Assembly (NCBI GenBank): GCA_000349905.1
Contig: KB722738.1
Coordinates: 2,200,269-2,264,268 of the forward strand
Reading direction: 5' to 3'
Source of the DNA: Volvariella volvacea V23
Lineage: Eukaryota > Basidiomycota > Agaricomycetes > Agaricales > Pluteaceae
Length of the DNA stretch: 64,000 nt
Positions 55,701 through 64,000 of this stretch are shown here, in pieces (position 1 is the first letter of the stretch; each line of letters begins with the position of its first letter). Under the pieces are notes generated by a model. The model searched no databases. It saw nothing but the letters and a program-made list of their open reading frames with translations, and had not been told where the DNA came from. A program made the position numbers and the translations under genes.

Positions 55701-58700
55701 ACTGCGTTTTTGATACAGTATACTCGCGTGGGATGGGAATACGTATGAGAGTTGGGTTGGGGGCCGTGGAAGCACCGTCGTGGTGTTTAAAGTTGGTGGT
55801 GGTGGTGCCCGCTTCGCTTCTGTCACGGATAGCCTGAGGTGCTGCGGAAGGAACAGAGTAGGTTGTTTGACAGGGGAGAAGAATGGAGATGGGCTCAGGA
55901 CGGCAAGATTGAATTGAATTGGGATACCTTAACCCTTGCATTGCATTTTGCGCTCACCAGACACCACTATCAGAGCTTCGAATATTCGAAATCGTAGCCT
56001 TTGTTCGCTTCGCTTCTCGCGCTTGGGATACACATAATCGGGCATGACGAGCGAATGAAAGGCGTATAACTGTACTCCTCACAAACAAGCACGGACACGG
56101 AGATTGAGAGACAATGAAATTAAGGGCTGAGATCGGGAGATTGACCGTACGCAATGCATATGCGTATGCGTGCGTCTTTCAATGTATATGTGCATAGCAT
56201 AGCACAAGTTAACTGTAGGTCCAACCCGCAGGCCTAGGTACAGGAATGGAAAGTCTGGCAGCCCACCCTCACTCAGGCGTTCCGCCACGGTGTTCACCAC
56301 GAGGACGGCCGGCTACTAGGAGCTACTATACTTGTAGGAGATGAGATGGACGATGGCTCGATGTCGTCATTTGCTGTGCACCTCACCTCGTCTCGCGTCA
56401 CCTCCGGGTGGCTGATATGGTCTGGTCCGCTGTACCATGCATGTGTGCCAGTATGTGCAACAATGCTCAGAACTTGGAACTTGTTGGAATGCAGCCTACG
56501 GCGTTTCACTTTTTCGTCGTTGCAGGTAGCCCAGCCTGAACCCCAGTGGCACTCGCCTGAAACGGAGCATCGTGAGGTTTCGGTGGCGCTGGCACTGTAT
56601 TTGTTTTGCGGTGAGATTCCCATCGCGGTTCTTTTGGGGGGGCCGTGTATCGATGCTGTAAGCCTAAGCCTCAAGCTGCTGGGTTGAGGCATGCCGTGTT
56701 TAGACCGTGTTATCAGGCCGAGTTCCTGGGATACGGGCAGTGTTTTGTTTGGATAGGATGGATATGTGTATGTGGGGAGGGGGGGTTCGATGGGTTCGAT
56801 CGGGTGCCTGTTGGGCAATGTGTGGTCCATGGGTGGAAGAAGCCGTTCAATGGGTTGGAGATATCGTTAGTCAGGGTTCAAATAGTTGTGTCATGGGTCC
56901 GATAACGGACTCGATGGAATTTTGAGGATATCAGACCTGAGGCATAGATAGAACGAGAAACAGAGAAGTGCACCGGGAGGGGGGAAGAGGACATAATGTG
57001 ACCTGAGGCGGTGATGTGAGATTGCGAGTTCCATCTGCTGGGTTGCTTCTCAAGGGGAGGACGGGATTCCTGGAAACGCCTGTGTGAATTATGGAGACGA
57101 TAAGCATATGCATGGGGAGTCAAGTTGTGACTGCAGATGCTGTAATTGATTGATTGCAATGGGGCATGCCGCACCGTCATAGCGTAGATTCGAAGGACGT
57201 GATCTGATAAGTGAATCGTCTGCACCTATCAAACTCCCTTATAGTACCATGTAGGGAGTTGTTCGTCATGGATGATGAATTCACGGCGCTTTGGTGCTGG
57301 CGACTAGGAGAGACAGCTTCGCGGTGAGGTAAAATGGTTCACATCGGAGTTGAAGGGAAAGATCTGCGTGGCTGATTGGACGCATAAGAAGAGTCTGGTT
57401 GGATGGTCCAGGTCTGATTCCCTCGAGCTTTTATCTAACAGTTTCCAAACGTGTTGATCGTCGCAGTACCAGGTGATCAGGTAGCAATAGTAGAACCCAT
57501 CGCTCGCTCGCTGTTGGGAGGGCGATGATAAGGACAAGGCATCATCGTACAGAGACACCGAATTACGCCACTTGTCCGTCACCGTGCACGAGGCATCAAA
57601 CTACGACGGAGTTACCGTGTGCTAAAAGGCCACCTGTTCCGAACTGAACGTCAAGGGACAACAAGAGAAACAGTAACGATCTGACGTACCGGGTCTTGTT
57701 TGTTTTGCTTTTTTTCCTTCTCCTGAGGCTTAAATGAGTGGGCACCACTGCATTTAGTAGTCACCGTGTCTTCTCGAATCGCCCAACACCGACGCTAGCT
57801 ATTAGTAGAAGGCATCAGACGCTTGTTTTGAAAAACGTTTCCGATGGTGACGTTACCAGAGAAGGTAATGGATATATGTGTACGTTTTGCGTCCGCGCGC
57901 GTGCTTGATTGGGTGTAGGCGACTGGTACGGTGGCTTTGGGACCAATCGGAATTGGAAAGCATCATGACATCAACGCGAGAGATGAATCAGAGTTTGTCA
58001 TTGAGCGGTGCCACCAATACAATCTAAGAGCTACGTCCCCTCCGATTCTGGGCCTCGGAGGGGGGATCTATGCCCATACTGGTCGCACGACGATGCAAAG
58101 AAGGACGTGTGGTGCCAGATGGACGACCGCGAGGCCCGAGATGGAGCTCTGTACCGCCGAAAGGCACAGGTCGAAACGGGCAGTTGATGGGCCATTCTGG
58201 TCGTCGCGGAGGTTGAAAAAACGAAGCTGCGACCTGCACACGAAATCGCAGGAGATGAACTTGACGTATAAACAGGACGTGCTCACGTACAAAGCCCCTG
58301 CAATTTGGGCTTCATCCTCCTGGTTCTTTGCCAGATTATTTCATTTTCGGATGCTTTTTTTTTGGCTCCCCCTCGTGGCCTCGGTTATTGCGCGCCGTGG
58401 CTGGCAGCTGGGCCTTGTCCTTGGACGCGGCTCTAACGCTGTGGGCAGGACTCTACAGCTTTTCTGCGATTCTCTAGAGGTCGGGCTGTTATCCTATCTC
58501 TGGCAGGGAGGCTTGGCGTGCGTCATGGCTGGCAGGCTGTCATCCTCGTGCAGGGTCCCGGCTGTGAGAGAATTTGTCCAAATGAACGTGATCGATAATT
58601 ACCTAATGCTAATTACATAATAACGTATTTAATTCCTCGGGCTAAGCTAAAATCCTTTTAACCGCTACCCCGCATTCTGCTCGTGGTTTCGACTCATCGC

Positions 58701-59622
58701 CGACGACACATCCCATCCCCCATCTCCCCGGCGACCATTAAGGTCACCCGCCCCGTCGACGCTCCAGCCGAGCCTGAGTTTTGCGTCCCAGTCGTGCGTA
58801 CATCGTACTCGTTGGGTACGTGCTCCGCATCCTTACCACAATCTGGCCATTAAGTTGGTCATTTGTATGTAACACACCGCTTGGATTTGCCGCACGCCAG
58901 ATTTTTCATTGAGGGCAAGGCCATAGCCACCCAGATCGCCGCCCTTCGCTTCTCCCCTGTTGTCGACTTGACTTGTTTTATCGCACCCTGTGCAGCCCCT
59001 GCCTCCTGCCTCAGGAAAAGGGAACACCCAGAAGAAGGAAAGGCGAAAGAGCCGATAGGATTCATACAAGTAGGTCACGATCAATCAAACCACTTGGTTC
59101 CCACGTGTTCGAGTGCAATCAATCACAGAGCATGGATATTGGCCTTTCCTGCCTTTGTGCATCGCCTATTCATTGCCAAGTTTTGCGTTGGTTGGTCCAC
59201 ACCCACCCCACACATCACATAAATAGATGTTGGGCTCACGCTTCTCAGATCCGTTTTGACTCTTAACGTTAACCTCTTTTTCTTTCCTCCTGCTTTCTTC
59301 TTCTCGTATATTCTAGAGCTTGGTACCCACCGCCAGCCGTTGGGTCCTTGGAACGCATCATATAGTACGCTTTATTTGCCTCCTGTCCTTTTCTCCCTTC
59401 TCCCTTTCCCCGGTCCCATCACCCTTGTCGGTGACACCTTCACATACCTCTATCGCGATTCCCACGTCGCTCCCGTTATTTCTCCCATATCCTCTTCTAT
59501 CTCATAAAAAGCAACGATTACTCACATTTGATCATTCTTGCCCATTTTCACCAAAAGGAACACCAGCTCGTTCATACTCAACCGCTTCACCACTTCATTA
59601 TCGCATTCACGCAATCACTATA
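52787..59622. other. Gene-poor stretch, 6.8 kb
   Basis: Between the glutaredoxin and the isochorismatase-fold gene. ORFs are short, lack ATG starts or have no recognisable motifs (for example 53265-53543 minus, 54853-55302 plus, 56294-56830 minus, 57931-58620 plus starting at GTG). The final 400 bp are CT-rich with a CATAAATA element near 59218, consistent with the promoter and leader of the next gene. I see no transposon ends or clear decayed gene. Confidence 0.45.
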
Positions 59623-60309
59623 ATGACCATCGCCATCCTGAACGGAGACGTCAAGCACGTCCCTACAAGCACCAACCTCACCATAAATGGCATCAACCAT
59701 GCGAACGGCTCACTGGCGTCATCACCTGCAGCCTCACCCCTAGCGGAGCCCGATCCCCGACGAGTCTTGCTGGTACTTGATGTCCAAGCTGCCGTTTTTG
59801 CAGACCCACCGTCAGGCGTTCCGTCAGCGCACTATGTGGGGCAAAACGTCACCCGCATCCTAAACCAAGCGCGGAATGCCATCCCGCCTCCGCTAATAGT
59901 CCACGTGCGCAACACGGGAGACGTAGGGGAACCGGACGAGCAAGACACGCCCGGGTGGAGACTCGTCAATCCGGTACTCCCCGGAGAAATTGTCATCGAC
60001 AAGCGGAAAAACAATGCCTTTGCAGGAACAAATCTGGGAGACATTGTTCCTATTGATGCGGAGGTTATCATGGTAGGCTTTCAGACCGATTTTGCGGTGA
60101 GAGCTACTTGCGCGGCGGCGATTCTGAGAGGGAACGAGGTATTGCTAATACGAGGTGCCCATGGGACATGTGACAGGATAGAGGTGCTGCATGGGGGAGG
60201 GATCATACCGGCTGCGAGAATAGTGTCGGAGATTGAGACTGAGCTAGAGGACTTGGGCGTGCATTTATTGGATATGAAGGACCTGCCAGGACTCTTCACC
60301 GATCGGTGA
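59623..60309 (+). CDS. Isochorismatase-fold (cysteine hydrolase superfamily) protein lacking the catalytic cysteine
   Basis: Single open frame of 228 residues from the ATG at 59623; the frame is open upstream to 59320 without another ATG. After a variable 45-residue leader comes RRVLLVLDVQAAVF with the catalytic aspartate, then VHVRNTGD, PGEIVIDKRKNNAF with the catalytic lysine, and VIMVGFQTDFAVRAT followed by ILRGNEVLLIRGAHGT. In active members the last motif reads T-D/N-x-C-V; here the cysteine position is alanine (TDFAV), and the nearest cysteine is five residues later (ATCAAA). The fold is clear, but nucleophilic catalysis as in nicotinamidase or isochorismatase is doubtful. It may be a pseudoenzyme or use the displaced cysteine. 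Confidence 0.85.
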   Translation: MTIAILNGDVKHVPTSTNLTINGINHANGSLASSPAASPLAEPDPRRVLLVLDVQAAVFADPPSGVPSAHYVGQNVTRILNQARNAIPPPLIVHVRNTGDVGEPDEQDTPGWRLVNPVLPGEIVIDKRKNNAFAGTNLGDIVPIDAEVIMVGFQTDFAVRATCAAAILRGNEVLLIRGAHGTCDRIEVLHGGGIIPAARIVSEIETELEDLGVHLLDMKDLPGLFTDR

Positions 60310-61207
60310 TGGCATTGAAAGGTACACACCACTTTGGCGGGCGCGGGGGGTAGCTGAGAGCAGAAAGTAGAGGCGGTCGGTCCTCGTGCATCCAAGAGAG
60401 ACTGGTTTGGGGTGGGTCCCTCTCCCAGCCTACCTGAAATAGTTTTTTATTCTTACATTCCGACTCCGCGCGCATGATATCGGTTGATTTATTGGCATCA
60501 CGGAACTTATTTCGATACGATATGGCGTTTAGGGGGCCAACGTGTTTTTCGTCTTCCCCCCTGAGGTCGCTTTTTTAATTTACTTATGCACAATTCTTTT
60601 TCTGCTCACGCAACCACAATGACCTCGTCTTTTTGACTTTTCTTCTGATTCCCCATCATGATGCTATTTCGATGCCCCGGTTTGTGGATTGATACTCCTC
60701 TCCTCTCTTTTTGGTCCCGCCGATCTCCCGCCTATATACCTTTTTACCATCCACCCCATCCCATTCCATCTCACGATGACTACGTACTCATTGATAACGT
60801 TCATTTTACCTCGTCTAAAGCTCACTGCTGTAAATCACCATCTCTCATCATTGCATTGTCATGCATCGGTATATACCTTCATACAGTATTCATTTATCAC
60901 GAAAGTTTTCAAGTTATTCACGCTCTCGTCGTCATTTGCTTGTTTTTCTCTTCCCCCTGCCCCCTCCTTTTTCTTCTCGATTTGTTATTATTTCACATGT
61001 ACAGTCCCACTCAGAGTCGAAAATCGCACACACATTTTATAGATTCTGGTCAATCTCCGGCCTTTCTACTAGTGTGGGATGGCTGGTGCGACTACAGAGG
61101 GGGTATAGAGTTTTCGGTATATATATACTTAGAGAATAAATACACACTACACGTTGTAACAATACACGAAAACGTTACATATACACATCTTGTTGCGCCA
61201 TACGAAA
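60310..61207. other. Convergent intergenic region
   Basis: About 900 bp, strongly pyrimidine-rich at 60640-61000, between the isochorismatase-fold gene and the 3' end of the minus-strand gene. The plus-strand ORF at 60658-61323 runs through this tract and then antisense to the next gene; I do not accept it as a gene. Confidence 0.55.
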
Positions 61208-61976
61208 TTACATGTCATCATGATCGAGGACAGGCGAAGTTGGTCCATCGTCGTTCAATGCACCGCTGCAGGCGCGTTGAATCAGGATGGCACATTGATG
61301 GTCGTTCCAATCGTTGGAATTGATCTCGCATCCAGGTCCCCAGGGTATGAGCTTGACTTTGTCTCCGTCTTGTGTGATGACGACCAGCGGTTCTGGGTCT
61401 TCGGTCTCTAACCCATGCTTTATCCAGTCAGCGTGGCTAGCTCTGGCTTTGACGAACCAGTCGTTGACATAGTCGTATGGTCTGTACGCGTAAGAGGCCG
61501 GACGTCGTACGATCAGCGAACACCACTCAGAAAGCGCGAATCAGGCGAACCCACAAACTGGTGCTCATGGCAATCACCAACAGCCAAGCCTCGGGCGGCT
61601 CCCTCGTCACATTGTCAAAAAACGCGGACAGCGCGTCGTTCATAGACTCCTCGTGTCTCCTCATCCCCTCCTCGTCATGCGCTTCACCAATCTCCACGGG
61701 ATAGGCGAGCGTCCGGTGGGTGGTGAGGAACCTGAGGACGCTCCTCCTCGTCTGTCGCTCGCCCTGCGTCTCGGCGGCGTGCCCGTAGAGCGCGCGGAAC
61801 CGGTGCTCGTCCTGGAAGAAGGCGGCGTTGGTCTCGAACCAGTGCAGGACGTCCGGGGGCGCGGTGTGGTACAGGTCGTGGCCGTGGCTGGCGGAGGTGA
61901 AGGCGGAGAGCATGGCCTTGCTGGGCGTGGCTTTGTGGTCGCCGGCGGTGCGGGTGGAGAAGTAGGGAGGAAGCAT
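61208..61976 (-). CDS. Uncharacterised protein, two exons
   Basis: Exons 61976-61578 and 61525-61208 encode 238 residues. The 52-nt intron has a GTGATT donor and a CCTGATT branch site; without it the frame hits a stop (TGA) within ten codons. Visible features are HDLYHTAPPDVLHWFETNAAFFQDEHRF, a His/Glu-rich middle (AHDEEGMRRHEESMND), then after the junction SYAYRPYDYVNDWFVKAR and LVVITQDGDKVKLIPWGPGC, ending in an acidic HDDM. It has no signal peptide or membrane segment and is tryptophan-rich. I do not recognise the family. Coding-like composition, a TATA box at the right distance and a good CCGCCATG start context support a real gene. Confidence 0.68.
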
Positions 61977-62027
61977 GGCGGCGGTAAAGTACTGGTTGGT
62001 GGTGCAGGAGACGAGGGCGAGGGCGCG

Positions 62028-62035
62028 TTTTTATA
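62028..62035 (-). promoter_or_regulatory. TATA box of the uncharacterised minus-strand gene
   Basis: The minus strand reads CATATAAAAACG about 52 bp before the ATG at 61976, a spacing that leaves a short leader. Confidence 0.45.
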
Positions 62036-63530
62036 TGGACTTGGAGGGATTAAGGTATTGGCATAGTAGTAAACCCCACCCGCCATTGACGAGACAATTG
62101 TCCAGGGCGCATGAGATACCTTGCGCTGTGGAGAACCTTTTTGGCCTTGATGCGCCATCTGCTATTGTTTCTGGAAACATTTTGTGGTGGCACAATGGTC
62201 CTGTGGCAAGAGAGGTAACATCATCGTCGTCTAGCTCCTCGAAGCCTGACGGGTCCAGGCGACTTGAAGAGACAAATAACGAAGTCATTGACCTTGTGCT
62301 TTTACAAGGGAACTTGACGTCTTCTCGATTTGTCTGCGGTTGGCGCATCCAGGCTATCTGCCTGAAGCAAACCCAAAGGCAGAGGCGAACATCACAGGTA
62401 CAATTGCACGGGATCGGTGGAGACGCATAGTCACCTACAAATTGTAAAGCAGGCTCCTGTTTGTTTCTCGCGACAGCGACTCCGCATTGTGAGAGCTGTA
62501 GCGCAGAACTTGGGTATTTCTGGGGATCCCACTGATTCATAACGGCAAGATTCTCGTATTGATCATCATCTTAGTCAAGCATGGTCGGGCAACGTATAGC
62601 TTTGTCCGAGATGATATTGCTGAGACCTAGGAGGCAACATCGTCAGCCTCGGCATCCGAATCCTGGCAGACGATGGTGTTTACATAGGAGTGAAGTCGTA
62701 AGAGCGAAGTTGTAAGAAGAAGTTAATAAGCGGACCTTAAGGACAAAAAAATAAGCGAGTCGCGACGGCGAAGTGGTTAGCGAGAAGAGAGACAAGTGCC
62801 ACACAACACTAGAGCATCAAGTGCCCAAGTCGACCTTACCTAGGTATCGAACTTCAGTTCATTGCGCGCAAGCTAAACACGAAGTAAACATTGTCAATTC
62901 GACATACAAGGTCAATACAAGTGATTAAAAGGGGTAGGGGAGTGGGGGAGGGGGATAGTACACGGCTAAGTATAACTTCCTTTTCTCTGAAATGGGGTGT
63001 GACGCGCCTGTGACGCGGTGTCATACGTTAGCGGAATTGTTCAACACCACTAATACCCTGAAGTGGTTAACGGCGCCACTCCATATGGTCGTATCAGATG
63101 GATGGTAAACATAACACTCGCCGTTCTGTGGGGCCTCCATTTTGAGCAAGTAGACTTCTTTGTTTGGCTGCTCTAAGGGTGGTGTGTACAGCGATATTAG
63201 TGTCGAACAACCTTGGAGCTTCCAAATGTGATTTGGGAAATTTTCAACCATGCATCAAGTGTCCAACAAGTTGACGACCACGAGTAAAGGCACTTATGTG
63301 AGTTCCGTGATAACCCCGGCGGAAGCACATTCCTTAGGGGCGTACTCGAGATGGGAATGAATTGCACAAAATTAGTTGTCAACGATATATAATACAGTCA
63401 TTATCGGTGATTTGCGTACAGTACAGTGTCAATCAGTCAAGAGCCTCGTCGAAAAGAGGTATATCGAGTCAGCTCATTGGTGTCCAAGTCAGGGTCGGCG
63501 CTACGTAGAGAAGAGTAACGATGGCCTGAA
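62036..63530. other. Intergenic, one weak ORF
   Basis: About 1.5 kb. The minus-strand ORF at 63021-63251 (ATG, 76 codons, with YLLKMEAPQNGECYVYHPSD) reads like protein but has no flanking exon that I can support. Otherwise nothing is seen. Confidence 0.45.
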
Positions 63531-64000
63531 TCACAAGCAACGCCACCGGAGTTCAGCTCGCAGAACGGGATACGAGAGAGAATACACCCACGAACTTGAA
63601 CTGTCAGGTCCCGGATTCTGTCCAGAGGGCTCATTCAGATACCCATTGCGGATCGAGTAATGGCCGTGTCCTCCTGGACCGCTTTCCTCCCGTGATAATC
63701 CCGTGGCTTCTCGTTCCCGATCGATTACGTCGCTGGGGAGTTTGTGACGGTATACAGGGGTATGAACTACTGATGTCGTTGCATCCCTGCCGGTGGCGTC
63801 CCCAACCCATTGTGCCCAATCCTCTGTGCGCCCCTCAGGCCAGTGCTGCGCCAATTGCTCATCTACCAAATCTATCAAGGATTTCATATCCCCCCAGACC
63901 TTCTGTTCTTGCCATTTTCTGCGATCGTCATCGTTGATGGGGAGCGCTAAAAGTTGTTTCTGGCAACGACCCAGCCAATTCCTATGAGAGTTGGAAGATA
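63531..64000 (-). CDS. Partial open frame at right edge, unknown protein
   Basis: One minus-strand frame is open from the window edge to a stop at 63531-63533, over 155 codons. The upstream half looks protein-like (NWLGRCQKQLLALP, DDDRRKWQEQKVWGDMKSLI, EDWAQWVGD). The downstream half is less convincing, so an intron may intervene and the true 3' end may differ. No family is recognised. The 5' part lies beyond the window. Confidence 0.42.
   Translation of the reverse strand, partial: SSNSHRNWLGRCQKQLLALPINDDDRRKWQEQKVWGDMKSLIDLVDEQLAQHWPEGRTEDWAQWVGDATGRDATTSVVHTPVYRHKLPSDVIDREREATGLSREESGPGGHGHYSIRNGYLNEPSGQNPGPDSSSSWVYSLSYPVLRAELRWRCL

Noticed and set aside
57931..58620. 229-codon plus-strand open frame
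   Set aside because: Starts at GTG, has no recognisable motif, mixed hydrophobic and basic composition without a domain pattern, and no splice or promoter support.
60658..61323. 221-codon plus-strand ORF starting with ATG
   Set aside because: Runs through a pyrimidine-rich 3' flank and then antisense to the conserved-looking second exon of the minus-strand gene.
61661..62158. Pro/Ser/Thr-rich 165-codon minus-strand frame
   Set aside because: Alternate frame of the GC-rich first exon of the uncharacterised two-exon gene; the other frame has balanced composition, a TATA box and a sensible splice junction.

Overview
The window reads as nuclear DNA of a basidiomycete fungus, most likely an Agaricomycete (mushroom-forming). 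Genes are cut by many short introns of about 48-70 bp with GTRNGT donors and CTRAY-like branch sites, exons can be tiny, and promoters are CT-rich. The protein families (fungal DUF1996, a divergent APSES factor, Ku70 with a SAP domain, PTPA, a CGFS glutaredoxin) are typical of fungal chromosomes. I saw no tRNA, rRNA, CRISPR array, intact transposon or viral gene. Two 100-base N gaps are present (14342-14441 and 47409-47508). Gene models were spliced by hand; for every complete multi-exon model the coding length is a multiple of three.

Left third (1-24 kb). A family of extended short-chain dehydrogenases/reductases (SDR; dihydroflavonol-reductase/Gre2-like) dominates. One copy (E, minus strand) runs off the left edge. 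Four copies (A-D, plus strand) lie in tandem between 13.2 and 23.8 kb. All share an 8-exon plan with near-identical exon lengths and a common upstream motif. A is a pseudogene and A/B belong to a roughly 3.36 kb tandem segmental duplication. Between E and the array lie a mitochondrial ICT1-type peptidyl-tRNA hydrolase (minus), a secreted DUF1996 protein with a probable 2-nt microexon (plus), and a RING-like protein with three SUMO-interacting motifs (plus).

Middle (24-47 kb). A 1,432-residue coiled-coil and proline-rich protein (plus) converges on an APSES-domain transcription factor (minus), followed by ornithine decarboxylase (minus). A PP2A activator (PTPA, minus) and Ku70 (plus) are divergently transcribed from a 156-bp promoter containing an MluI cell-cycle box.

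Right third (47-64 kb) is gene-poor. It holds a Grx4-type monothiol glutaredoxin (plus), an isochorismatase-fold protein lacking the usual catalytic cysteine (plus), an unidentified two-exon gene (minus) and a partial open frame at the right edge (minus).

Apart from the SDR array these are mostly single housekeeping or regulatory genes without operon-like logic. The SDR array looks like an expanding and decaying accessory family, and is the best candidate for an undescribed metabolic function; its substrate cannot be read from the sequence.
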